From NCBI GenBank assembly GCA_026014805.1, contig JAOZHR010000010.1, positions 62,001-126,000 of the forward strand: DNA of 64,000 nt, in the 5' to 3' direction. Positions 33,511 through 42,263 of this stretch are shown here, piece by piece. Made by a program: the position numbers and the translations under genes. Positions within the stretch are counted from its first letter, which is position 1. Every line of letters starts with the position of its first letter. Under the pieces are notes generated by a model that was given only the letters and a program-made list of their open reading frames with translations, searched no databases and had not been told where the DNA came from. The DNA is from Candidatus Bathyarchaeota archaeon (GTDB taxonomy: Archaea > Thermoproteota > Bathyarchaeia > Bathyarchaeales > SOJC01).

Positions 33511-34443
33511 ATGACCTTGTTCCAGCAAAGCAGAAGCCAAATTTTCAAGGATGCTAGGTGCCTACAACCATTGTCAGATCCGCCGGGTGGTAAGCCTCTC
33601 GACCGCGAAGCTGACTTGAAAACCATGGCTTCCCTCCTATCTGCCTTGTTCAAAACGGGAGTGGGCAACAACTTATTCATCTGTGGACCTCCTGGCACTG
33701 GCAAAACCATATGCGTGCAATACCTGCTCAGCGAGATACATAGACACGCCGAAAAGTACAAGGTTCCCCTAGCCACGGTTTACGTAAATGCGGGCAAAAC
33801 TAGAACCCCATACTACACCATGCTTGAAATAGTGAAGGAACTGGGCCTAAACGTGCCCGACAGCGGTTGGCAAATGTTCAGGCTGAAAAAGGCGTTTGAA
33901 AACATTCTAAAAGAAAAGACCGTGATCATCGCCGTAGATGAAGTGGATGCCCTTCTCTTAAAGGAGCGAGAACCTCTAGTCTACTATTTGAATCGTCAAC
34001 CCAAAACAACTCTGATCCTAATCAGCAACAAACTCAAAGACGCCATATCCCTTCCAAAACGAGCCCTAAGTACGCTTCAACCCAAACTAGTAAAGCTCGA
34101 GCCTTACACGCCTGAAGAAGCAAAAACCATCCTAAAACAACGTGCCAAAAAAGCCTTCCACCCCAACACCCTCTCAGACAAACTCCTCACCACAGTCGCC
34201 CAAGCTGCAGCAGAAGCACAAGACATCAGACTAGGCTTCACCATCCTCCTCACAGCCGGACTCCTTGCAGAGGAAAATGGCAAATCCAAGGTCGAAGCTG
34301 AAGACATCAACTTGGCAATCAAAAGCGAAAGCACGATAGAATTACTTCAAGAACTAGAGGCCCTAAAGAAAAAAGTTGAAGCAATGCAGCAAAGGGGCAA
34401 GCAAACCCCCACACAGGCAAAAGACGATTTTGGATGGTGCTAA
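33511..34443 (+). CDS. Orc1/Cdc6-like AAA+ ATPase
   Basis: A 310-residue initiator-type AAA+ protein. Walker A is ICGPPGTGKT (about 57-66), Walker B VIIAVDEVDALL (about 141-152), sensor 1 TLILISNKL and a sensor-2 region with LGFTILLTAGLLAEEN. The C-terminal winged helix found in chromosomal Orc1 is reduced here to a helical tail, as in many plasmid and virus versions. It follows the helicase cluster and overlaps the next gene by 10 bp. It probably acts in origin recognition or helicase loading for the element. Confidence 0.75.
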   Translation: MTLFQQSRSQIFKDARCLQPLSDPPGGKPLDREADLKTMASLLSALFKTGVGNNLFICGPPGTGKTICVQYLLSEIHRHAEKYKVPLATVYVNAGKTRTPYYTMLEIVKELGLNVPDSGWQMFRLKKAFENILKEKTVIIAVDEVDALLLKEREPLVYYLNRQPKTTLILISNKLKDAISLPKRALSTLQPKLVKLEPYTPEEAKTILKQRAKKAFHPNTLSDKLLTTVAQAAAEAQDIRLGFTILLTAGLLAEENGKSKVEAEDINLAIKSESTIELLQELEALKKKVEAMQQRGKQTPTQAKDDFGWC

Positions 34444-34850
34444 CTGACAAAATGTCCAGGCGCACTCTGCAAAAACAGGAGAGAACGAAAAGGCCAGAGC
34501 TGGAAGCCATCAACCCCATCCTCAACAAAGAATTGAAGGAGGAGCTCAGCCGCTTACAGCGATGTGCAAATATGGGCTATGAAGTAACAGTGGAATGGCT
34601 GCCTGGAACAGCCAAATATCACAATGGAAAAAAATTAGCTGAACTGGTAGTCGGCGACACCATACTCGTCTTCAAAGAAGACCAGGAAGAAGCGTTGGAG
34701 CTGGTCCGCCACGGCTTCGCAGAGTGGATACTGAATCAGCATACAAAACCTTACAGGCAACTAATAAACAAACTGATCACAATGTTCGAAGAGCAACAAT
34801 ACGAAAGGAAAGAAAAAATAGTGGAAGCGTTGACGAATCTGCTCAGTTAG
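34434..34850 (+). CDS. hypothetical protein overlapping Orc1/Cdc6 stop
   Basis: A 138-residue protein. Basic N-terminus (MSRRTLQKQERTKR from an internal Met), then a compact domain VTVEWLPGTAKYHNGKKLAE and VVGDTILVFKEDQEEALELV. Not recognised. It is last in the replication module, coupled to the ATPase by a 10-bp overlap. Confidence 0.5.
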   Translation: MVLTDKMSRRTLQKQERTKRPELEAINPILNKELKEELSRLQRCANMGYEVTVEWLPGTAKYHNGKKLAELVVGDTILVFKEDQEEALELVRHGFAEWILNQHTKPYRQLINKLITMFEEQQYERKEKIVEALTNLLS

Positions 34851-34964
34851 CATACCCATTTCAGCCTTTTAAGCGATAATACGAAGTAGAAAGTGACCAG
34901 GCACGGAATTTACACGATGCGCGTGAGAAAACACATATCTTTGTGCACTCCAGAATTATATCGA

Positions 34965-34977
34965 ATATAATAAAATA
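34965..34977 (+). promoter_or_regulatory. TATA box of the ATPase operon
   Basis: ATATAATAAAATA would place transcription start near 34993. This favours the ATG at 35021 over the GTG at 34982 as the start of the next gene. Confidence 0.5.
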
Positions 34978-35020
34978 GACGGTGAACTGTTTGCAACGAG
35001 CCCTAGTAGGGACAACATAT

Positions 35021-36268
35021 ATGATGGAGTATATCCTGGCTATATCGCAGGTGGCTTTGAGCATAAGGGATGGTGCTCTCACTTTTCCGCACATACATAA
35101 CATAATCCTGCGAACATCAATATCTATTCAAAGGAAGAAGACGATCGATGCTGGCAAGGCATGGAGAAATTATGATAAACAAGCGCGTTCTCCCACTTTT
35201 TTGAGGGTTGCTGCAAATAAAACGATACGGGCTATGATTAACTGGGGCCTTCTCAAAAAGGTGGGGGAAAAAGTGTATGATGCGACAAATGACCTGCTTG
35301 AGATTGGGAACTATGTATCGGAGAAACGGGAAATCGAATATAAACGACATATCCTAGATAGTATGGTTCGAAACGAACCTGAACTGGCATTTACACCGTC
35401 TCGTTACCTCATTCCTATCCGCGATTTCATTTTGCCTGCCAGTTTTTCCACGAATCTTGAGAATCTTCCTTCTAAGGAAGCATTTCCAAGGGCTGCTTCC
35501 CATGTAAAGAAGGTTTTGAAAGTCAACATGGTGGACTTTGACATGATGTCGGTGTGGGGGCAGTTCTTCAACTTCACGAATGTGTTTAACCCCAAGATTA
35601 TCAACATAGACAACGTAAAACAGTTCTACCTGACATGTTGGGTAGCCTCAGTGGCTGAGCTAAATCAAACCTATAAGATGATTGCAGAGAATGGAAAAGT
35701 TGCATTATCAGATCTTCAACTCGACTCAACTAGAAGAAGATTAGAACACAGTATAACCCTACTTAAACAACTGAATTTAATTGACTTTCAACAGAGAATG
35801 GCCAAGGTGAAAACTCCGATCCTCCAAGCCCCAACTCTTGGAATTGTGGTGAAGAAACTAGCAAAGACTGGCGCCACTATCATCTCTGAGGATGACAAAG
35901 GTAGGGGAATTGAAATCCGAGAAAACCTCAACCCTGCTAAAGTCTTTGTCATTCTTCCTAGGAAGGTTTCTGACAAAGAGTTCAACATCACCTTGGCGAG
36001 GCACAATCGATTTTTAAAGGAAAGGTTGGGGAGCCCATATGTCTGGATATCTCAACTTCGAGCATTGTGTTGTAGAGAACTCGGAATACAAGATCAAATC
36101 TTTGACGAATCACTTACTGTATCCTACCATAAACGACCTGAAAAATTTGAGTTTTCAATGATAGGAGGCAATGTGACTAGGGGAAGAATTAGACCTTTCG
36201 GAAAACCTTTTAGGCTCTATGACCAAATCTTCAGGATTATAAGATTGGAGGACCAGCTACTTGACTGA
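35021..36268 (+). CDS. hypothetical helical/DNA-binding-like partner of ATPase
   Basis: About 415 residues, not recognised. An N-terminal region (VALSIRDGALTFPHIHNIIL, later FLRVAANKTIRAMINWGLLK) looks like a helix-turn-helix or winged segment. A middle part, SDLQLDSTRRRLEHSITLLK, resembles a second wHTH. The C-terminal half is alpha/beta (AKVFVILPRKVSDKEFNITL). The stop overlaps the downstream ATPase start by 8 bp, so the two proteins are likely made in fixed proportion and work together. Confidence 0.55.
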   Translation: MMEYILAISQVALSIRDGALTFPHIHNIILRTSISIQRKKTIDAGKAWRNYDKQARSPTFLRVAANKTIRAMINWGLLKKVGEKVYDATNDLLEIGNYVSEKREIEYKRHILDSMVRNEPELAFTPSRYLIPIRDFILPASFSTNLENLPSKEAFPRAASHVKKVLKVNMVDFDMMSVWGQFFNFTNVFNPKIINIDNVKQFYLTCWVASVAELNQTYKMIAENGKVALSDLQLDSTRRRLEHSITLLKQLNLIDFQQRMAKVKTPILQAPTLGIVVKKLAKTGATIISEDDKGRGIEIRENLNPAKVFVILPRKVSDKEFNITLARHNRFLKERLGSPYVWISQLRALCCRELGIQDQIFDESLTVSYHKRPEKFEFSMIGGNVTRGRIRPFGKPFRLYDQIFRIIRLEDQLLD

Positions 36269-37448
36269 TCCACTCTTCGAATTGAAGCCTAAAAATATCT
36301 ATGAAATTTACGGTTTATCAGGCAATCCTTTTCCGGCTACTCCAGCAGCTAGTCCTGCTGGATTCGACTTCTTCTCGGAAATCCGGCAAGAAGAACTGAA
36401 AGAGATAAAGGACAAGTTTCTAGCACCCTCTTTCTCAGGAGAACCTGTAAATCTATGGGTCGTAGGACCAAGAGGAGTTGGAAAGAGTGTGATACTCTTA
36501 CATGTGAAGAGTGTACTAAACGAGCGATATGGAGATGATCACCTAGCTATATTCGTCTTTTCCCCACGTGCAGGACTTGCCGGAATTTACAAAGACCTCC
36601 TTTCCAACCTCGAGAAGGAGCAAATTCTGGCTAGATTGTCAGCAAGGCTCTGTCGAAATGCCACTGATAGGAACCCTGCTCTGATTAGTAGGCAAGGTGA
36701 CAAGACTGAATTGACCGAGGATATAGGCTACTATCGCCAGCTTTTGCAGGAAGATCGTCTTGATATAGACGCGTTAACAAGAGAAGTGAAGTCACACGTC
36801 TTCGAGAGATTTCCATACGTTGACTTGAAGATCGTAAATCCTGTGATGGAGTATATTGTGAATCCTCTTAACTCTATTGAAACTTTACGTAGAAAGAGGT
36901 CAGCGGACATACTTGATTCTTTGATCGGGCTATTTCATCTGCTCCATCTCGCCGGATATACAATGATTTATCTTCTAATAGACCAGCTTGAGCTAGCATG
37001 GGGAAAATGGACAAAAAGGCAAAAGGACAGGTTTGCTATTGATGTAAGGGAACTTGTAGTTCGAGCCAAACCCTTACTTTCAGTTGAGATTACCATGAAT
37101 GAAGAAATAGAACAAGATATTAAGGTTAACTATCCTGCCCTGTTGAGACCTTTACCTATGAATCCTCAAACCATGGTTCGAGTTAGGCTCTTCGATTTTC
37201 CGGAGATTATGAAACTTGTCGAATGGTACCTCAACAAGAAAAGAGTCGATCCTGACTTGTCAGGTTTAGCGCCCTTCGATGAACTGGCACTTAGAGAGAT
37301 TTATGAAAGAACTGCTCGAAATACATCCAATATAATCAATCGATGCCATGGGATTCTGAGGAACTGCGCCCAGAATAAAATAAAAGAGATTTCGAAAGAG
37401 GTTTTGGAAGAACATATGTTGTTAGGTGAACCAATAGAAGGGGCCTAA
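36261..37448 (+). CDS. ExeA/TniB/Orc-like AAA ATPase, paralog 1
   Basis: A 395-residue P-loop ATPase. It opens with IYEIYGLSGNPFPATP and GFDFFSE, like the (Y/F)GL..NPF entry of ExeA/TniB-type AAA proteins. Walker A is VVGPRGVGKS (about 67-76), Walker B IYLLIDQLELAW (about 234-245). An ATPase lid and helical C-terminus follow (TARNTSNIINRCHGIL). The gene at 38997-39998 shares the NPFP/DFFSE entry and the D(Q/D)LE(L/H)AW Walker B, so the two are paralogs on opposite strands. They flank the CARF-like/HEPN gene. Confidence 0.7.
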   Translation: MTDPLFELKPKNIYEIYGLSGNPFPATPAASPAGFDFFSEIRQEELKEIKDKFLAPSFSGEPVNLWVVGPRGVGKSVILLHVKSVLNERYGDDHLAIFVFSPRAGLAGIYKDLLSNLEKEQILARLSARLCRNATDRNPALISRQGDKTELTEDIGYYRQLLQEDRLDIDALTREVKSHVFERFPYVDLKIVNPVMEYIVNPLNSIETLRRKRSADILDSLIGLFHLLHLAGYTMIYLLIDQLELAWGKWTKRQKDRFAIDVRELVVRAKPLLSVEITMNEEIEQDIKVNYPALLRPLPMNPQTMVRVRLFDFPEIMKLVEWYLNKKRVDPDLSGLAPFDELALREIYERTARNTSNIINRCHGILRNCAQNKIKEISKEVLEEHMLLGEPIEGA

Positions 37449-37469
37449 GGTACAGCCCCTGTGGTTGTG

Positions 37470-38903
37470 CTACACCCATCCAAATAATGTTTTTATCAAT
37501 TCCCTATAATCAAGAGAGATATGGCTAGCTTGTCTTTCAAGAACCTGGAGCTTCGTTTCTTCTCGACTCTCTGTAGGCATTTGTGATGGATATTCAACGC
37601 TGACTACATCGATGAACTTGTCAATTACATATCTAGCCAATTTCAGGGCCTCCTCGACTTGATTTTTCTCAACGGCCGCCATGTTGTGAACAACTTTGTT
37701 TCTCAAAGTATTGAGCTCCTTGAGGGATAGAAAAGAGTCTGTAGCGCTAGTCTCTATCATTGGTGATAACTTGGCAAACAATTCATCCTCAAGAAACTTC
37801 AAAAGTCCAAGCATGTCAATGAATCCAGGCTTATGGGTGAAAGTAGGTTTGATTGTCGCCACGATTTCACCTTTGTTCATTTGCAAGGATTTTTGATCTA
37901 TCGAGAATTTTCTAACTGACATAAGATATTCTTTAGCCTTTTCAGGGTGTTCTTTAAGAAGATGTTTGCTCAATTTGCTAGGTTTCTCTATGTCGTATCC
38001 TTTCATCAAGAGCCTTGATCGCAATGAGTATTCGATAGAGTTTGCTATTGTCAATAGACCCACCAAAAAGTCGCCTTTTTCATATCTACGGATACCATTA
38101 CAGAGAGCATCTATTGTTCCGAACAAGTATCTGAGTACAGGCTTCTCACTGCATAGTTTCTTAATAAATGCTATCTGGATTGTGAGTTGTTCTTGATATT
38201 CCGATCCCATTTTTCCGAAATCGTCAGCATTTTCTCCAAGTTGGGCAATCGTCTGCTGAAGTTTTGTCGAGGCGTCTGGAAACACCCTATCATCCCAACT
38301 TGCATAAGCATCAGCAAGGCTTTCAAGAAACTTGAAGTATATTTTGATCTTTGAGGTTTTGAAGTCTTTGCGAACCATCGATATTTCTTCTAAAACTTCA
38401 GCGTATTGATGTAAATTGAACGCTCTTGTGATGGAGTGAAGAGAATCTATAAGGCGTGCTTCATGGAAATCTAGGAGGAAGACACTCTTTTCATGCAAAA
38501 CTGTTAATCTCGTTCGAGCTTGATGTGCACATACAGCGCACTGCACAAGTACCTCAAGATTCTCTGTCCTCACAGATATTGTTTCTAAGTCTGCAAAGTT
38601 GTCTCTTTCTATGAAGTTTATGAGCCGATGCATTTTGCTGAAAAAATCAAGTTTCTTTTCCGTATCATGAATTGTTCCATATTCACAGTTTCTGGTTTGA
38701 GGAAAGTAGCTTCTCGCCAAATTAGTGGCGTTTTCAAACCCTTTTTTCGTGTATATTAGGAATCCCACTGCTTTTGGTTTTATTTTATGTAGAAGTTCAT
38801 CGAAACCTTCAACTCTATCACCCACAGCAACGACAACACCCTTTTCCTTCTTTTTAGAGGATTCCAACAAGGTTGAAGGCTCCGTACAGCAGTATATGCT
38901 CAT
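37470..38903 (-). CDS. CARF-like/HEPN protein, candidate nucleotide-activated RNase
   Basis: A 477-residue protein. The first 110 residues have a Rossmann-like pattern as in CARF domains of Csm6/Csx1/TIGR02710 proteins: GVVVAVGDRVEGFDELLHKI, then KAVGFLIYTKKGFENATNLA. The middle is helical. The C-terminal HEPN domain carries the R-x4-H motif (LKELNTLRNKVVHNM, about residues 403-408) used for RNA cleavage. CARF binds cyclic oligoadenylate in CRISPR type III systems. No cas10 or array is near, so the ligand source is unknown. It converges on the ATPase operon with a 21-bp gap. The CARF call is by pattern only. Confidence 0.5.
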   Translation of the reverse strand: MSIYCCTEPSTLLESSKKKEKGVVVAVGDRVEGFDELLHKIKPKAVGFLIYTKKGFENATNLARSYFPQTRNCEYGTIHDTEKKLDFFSKMHRLINFIERDNFADLETISVRTENLEVLVQCAVCAHQARTRLTVLHEKSVFLLDFHEARLIDSLHSITRAFNLHQYAEVLEEISMVRKDFKTSKIKIYFKFLESLADAYASWDDRVFPDASTKLQQTIAQLGENADDFGKMGSEYQEQLTIQIAFIKKLCSEKPVLRYLFGTIDALCNGIRRYEKGDFLVGLLTIANSIEYSLRSRLLMKGYDIEKPSKLSKHLLKEHPEKAKEYLMSVRKFSIDQKSLQMNKGEIVATIKPTFTHKPGFIDMLGLLKFLEDELFAKLSPMIETSATDSFLSLKELNTLRNKVVHNMAAVEKNQVEEALKLARYVIDKFIDVVSVEYPSQMPTESREETKLQVLERQASHISLDYRELIKTLFGWV

Positions 38904-38996
38904 ACATGCATGCGCAATACTTCCTGCTTATGTGTGAATAAATAAAGATTATCATATATTAAGCTCTGTTGCCGTGATTTGGGTGGCATATCATTG

Positions 38997-39998
38997 TTAC
39001 TGAACCGTCCTTCTTGTTTCGAAATACAAGCGTTGCAGAACCTCGGAAACAGACCCAATCGGTTTTGGCAGGTTGTTCACCAGATCTTTGCAAAAACCCC
39101 TTCCTTTTTCGTTTTTTACTTTGTTGTTTATTAGCTCTAGAGCTAGAGCCAGAACTTCATCGTCTTCTTTTTGCATTGTCACAGTCACCTCGGGTTTGAA
39201 CTTGATGTAGTGATCCAAATTGATACCATGCCAATTATGCATTCCGAAATATGGACGAGATGAGTTGGGGTCGGAGGCCAGGATCTTGGCGTTGATTGGT
39301 AACACTAAAATCAATTTCCGCTTCAAATTTGGAATCATCTTAGTCAATGTTTCCTCCCATCTAAATCTTTGCGGCCCTGTAAATCGAACCCAGGCATGCT
39401 CTAAATCGTCAAGGAACAATACGACTTTATCTCGCTTTGAGGCCGACAGAAGGTTTAAAACGAGGTCTTGAAACGCTTTTACAGCGTAATAAGCACTTAC
39501 CTTGAAGGCTTGAATCATCTCCCATTCTGTTCGGAATAGGCCGGCGTATTTAGCCTTTCTGAGAAAGTAAGATGGCGCCCAAAATGGGTAGTCGGATGTG
39601 ACTAGACGAGTTAACTCTCTCAAAATAGATTTTTCAACCCTCTTAACAACTTCTTGATATAAACTTCTTATACCTCCATAAAATGGAAACCGACAGTATA
39701 TAGGAAGGAAATGTTTTTCTGAACAAAACCTGCGAACAAAATTCTGAAACAGCGTTGACTTGCCGCACCCACAATCCCCAAAAACATAGATCGCCATTCG
39801 TGATGACCTTGACCGGCAGTTTTTCACTATTAACTTCCGAAGTACTCTGAATTCCCTTTTCACATATTTCTCCGAGAAGAAGTCCTCCTCGCTGTCCGAA
39901 CACACAGGAACCGAGGGGAAAGGATTAGCTTTCAAACCTAATTTCTCATAATTCACTCGTTTTATCTTTAGTTGTAGCCTGTAGCTTCTACTTGCCAT
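38997..39998 (-). CDS. ExeA/TniB/Orc-like AAA ATPase, paralog 2
   Basis: About 333 residues. VNYEKLGLKANPFPSVPV and EEDFFSE match the entry of the ATPase at 36261. Walker A is VFGDCGCGKST (about 72-82), Walker B VVLFLDDLEHAW. The frame runs 34 codons further upstream across alternating CG tracts, but ATG at 39998 is chosen because similarity to the paralog begins just after it. It lacks the partner gene seen with paralog 1. It lies between the CARF-like/HEPN gene and the Apea-like HEPN gene, all on the same strand. Confidence 0.7.
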   Translation of the reverse strand: MASRSYRLQLKIKRVNYEKLGLKANPFPSVPVCSDSEEDFFSEKYVKREFRVLRKLIVKNCRSRSSRMAIYVFGDCGCGKSTLFQNFVRRFCSEKHFLPIYCRFPFYGGIRSLYQEVVKRVEKSILRELTRLVTSDYPFWAPSYFLRKAKYAGLFRTEWEMIQAFKVSAYYAVKAFQDLVLNLLSASKRDKVVLFLDDLEHAWVRFTGPQRFRWEETLTKMIPNLKRKLILVLPINAKILASDPNSSRPYFGMHNWHGINLDHYIKFKPEVTVTMQKEDDEVLALALELINNKVKNEKGRGFCKDLVNNLPKPIGSVSEVLQRLYFETRRTVQ

Positions 39999-40110
39999 TG
40001 TCCATACGCCTGCATGCTTGTTTTCAAGGGCAAAGTCTTGGATAGGCTGCGCGCGCCCCATCAAACTCCAATGCTCACGCAACGCGCGCGCATTGTCCAA
40101 CTTGTCCGGG

Positions 40111-41013
40111 CTATTTGTAATTTTTGGGAAAGATTATGCTTCCCCAAAACTCATTGATATGATTGTGCAGCATTATTTTGGTTTCTCTTTTATGAAGACA
40201 CTCATCAAGTTTTGAAGGTAAGTTCTTATAGGCGAATTTATCCTTTAGGGCGAGTACACTTAGGAGCGATTTTCTTACTAATGACTCCAATTGTTGTGTC
40301 TTTTCACGCAACTTTTCGTAGTCTATCTGCCCCGAATGCAATACTGAACTTCTTAAATCATATAATTTTTTGACGTCTTTGTAGATCTGATAGCTGTTTT
40401 CTTCCTCTCCAACTAGAGAAGCAACTCTATTGGCAAGTTTATAGCGTATTTCACCGGACCTACTTCTTAGGAAGAGGATTTCTAGAGTTGTTATGAAGTC
40501 GATGAATGTTTCTTCTAGGTTGTCACTTTGTATGGCTTTGTTGAATCTGTACCACGCGGTCGCCAAAGGGCGCTTTATGGTTCCAACTTCAAGAAATCTA
40601 TCAAAGAATCTTTGAACATATACGACTTCATCTTTTAGCAAAGTGTATGTGCCAGACACTTGCGGTTCTGGTTTCAGAAACCAGAGTTGAGGTATTTTCT
40701 CCCTAGGAAGATCCGGGGGCGAGAGTTCAGACTCTATATGACCTTCTTCAATACCAACGGGACCCGTTTTGAAGAATCTTAAACCGTAGATTAGTGCCAT
40801 TGCTTTCTGCTTTATATCATCAAAAGAGCCACCTTCAATACTGACACACCAAAATGTCCGTTCTCCACCACCTATTTCCACTCCGCCAATTTCAAAAGGC
40901 TCATCGACTACGGTAATTTTCTTTATCATAATTTGGTTTGAAAGGGGTATTTCTTTGACTTGAGATTCGAAGTTCAGTAAATAATACCCAACCCTTATCT
41001 CTTCTTTGGTCAT
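40111..41013 (-). CDS. Apea-like HEPN domain protein
   Basis: A 300-residue protein. The N-terminal 140 residues are beta-rich and unrecognised. The C-terminal region matches the Apea/HEPN pattern: FIDFITTLEILFLRSRSGEI, YKLANRVASLVGEE, then KKLYDLRSSVLHSGQI with the catalytic-type R-x4-H (about residues 219-224). HEPN proteins of this type occur in toxin and antiphage loci as RNases. It is upstream of, and on the same strand as, the ATPase and CARF-like/HEPN genes, so the three may form one operon read right to left. Confidence 0.65.
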   Translation of the reverse strand: MTKEEIRVGYYLLNFESQVKEIPLSNQIMIKKITVVDEPFEIGGVEIGGGERTFWCVSIEGGSFDDIKQKAMALIYGLRFFKTGPVGIEEGHIESELSPPDLPREKIPQLWFLKPEPQVSGTYTLLKDEVVYVQRFFDRFLEVGTIKRPLATAWYRFNKAIQSDNLEETFIDFITTLEILFLRSRSGEIRYKLANRVASLVGEEENSYQIYKDVKKLYDLRSSVLHSGQIDYEKLREKTQQLESLVRKSLLSVLALKDKFAYKNLPSKLDECLHKRETKIMLHNHINEFWGSIIFPKNYK

Positions 41014-41104
41014 AAACCAAAAAGTAATGAATCCCGCTTTTAAACTTTGACGATGCGCATATTTTTTAATAAGAGTTTAGTAAAAAGAAACTCAAGAGAG
41101 TGAT

Positions 41105-41520
41105 TTGCTTGACCATTTGGTAGAGCTAAATAAGAGTCCTAGGAAGGACGAGCATATTTACTCTGGAAATCAGATAGTTCTCCATACAGGTAGCGGGGAT
41201 GTACTAACCGCTAATGTTTTTGGGATTATGAAGAACCTTAACCATGGTGTTTGGTTTAGGAATTTCCTCTGCAAGACACTATACATGCTCAAATCCCCGA
41301 CAGGGAGTCTAGAGATTTGAAGTTCTATTTCTGGAAACGCTATCCATCTCCTAGAGCGTACAAGAAGAAAGAAGGACCAGTGAAGTTGATGTTACCCTAG
41401 AACTTGATAGTGTAGTGTTTTTTGTTGAGGTTAAATACAGGTCAGGATTAGCTACAGGCACGACTTATGACGAAGAAAGAGATCAGATAGTCAGCAATCT
41501 TGATGTAGGGCTAAGCTGTT
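41105..41520 (+). pseudogene. decayed PD-(D/E)XK nuclease gene
   Basis: Three frame segments read as one protein. First, YSGNQIVLHTGSGDVLTANV and FGIMKNLNHGVWFRNFL; then FYFWKRYPSPRAYKKKEGP; then VDVTLELDSVVFFVEVKYRS. The last has the Asp...E-V-K nuclease motif. The frames are shifted near 41320 and 41385. The layout resembles a family of restriction-like nucleases, with the N-terminal front probably missing. Non-functional. Confidence 0.55.
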
Positions 41521-41810
41521 CCAAAAACTTGAAGAAACTCTCAAAGTTCTTCAGCTTTATACAAATCCTAATGATGTAATTTCTATTCTCTAAGTACCTT
41601 TCCAACCAAGATGTGCACTCTACAAGAGAGTTTAAGCCGCGCATATATGCATGCATTCTCTCTAAAAATGAAGTGTAACACACTTCGCCCCAAAGATTTC
41701 ATAAGAGTGTTCTGATCCTAAGGATGTGTGGGGAAAAAATAAAGATCACTTGCTTCTGTAATTACCGACTCCTAGGGAAGACATGTACAGATTTCCGTTC
41801 GGGACGAAAA
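41521..41810. other. intergenic, no intact gene
   Basis: About 290 bases between the nuclease remnant and the zinc-ribbon membrane gene, with an ATGCATGCAT tract at 41647-41656. Possibly more of the decayed gene; nothing is assignable. Confidence 0.35.
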
Positions 41811-42263
41811 TCAGTTCCTGAATAATAGAATGAACACTATTCCCTGTAGAAGTATCAGAAAGGGTACCATGAATTCGATAGAGTGTAATTTCCCATTTAC
41901 AAAGTTATGAATGTTTGTTGTAAACCATCCTAGGAATGCTGCCACCTCCATAGATCCAATTAGAAAGCCTAATCTTGTTTTAAACGGAGACTCCATTGAT
42001 TTTTTCTCTAGTTCCTCGAAATTTTCAGTTTTTATTACCAGCGATGGTGGAGGTGCAAAACGAATGATGAAGCGTCTTAAGTTTTCTCTTTCTCTCAATT
42101 TCTTTGTATCTTGTTCAATCAGAGGATCTATCACATGCAATCCCGCTTCTATTCTTTTTATCCTTTCGTTGTCACCATGTACTTCGCATTGTGTGCAATC
42201 ATGTAGACCGTCGGGACTCTCATTTAAGGGGGCGCCGCAATTTGGGCATTTAAACTTTTTCAA
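41811..42263 (-). CDS. zinc-ribbon membrane protein
   Basis: A 150-residue protein. An N-terminal zinc ribbon (CPNCGAPLN, then CTQC at about 23-26) is followed by a charged helical linker and two C-terminal transmembrane helices (LGFLIGSMEVAAFLGWF and MVPFLILLQGIVFILLF). It overlaps the upstream deaminase gene by 4 bp, so both are likely made together. Function unknown; zinc-ribbon plus membrane anchor also occurs in effector subunits of defence loci. Confidence 0.6.
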   Translation of the reverse strand: MKKFKCPNCGAPLNESPDGLHDCTQCEVHGDNERIKRIEAGLHVIDPLIEQDTKKLRERENLRRFIIRFAPPPSLVIKTENFEELEKKSMESPFKTRLGFLIGSMEVAAFLGWFTTNIHNFVNGKLHSIEFMVPFLILLQGIVFILLFRN

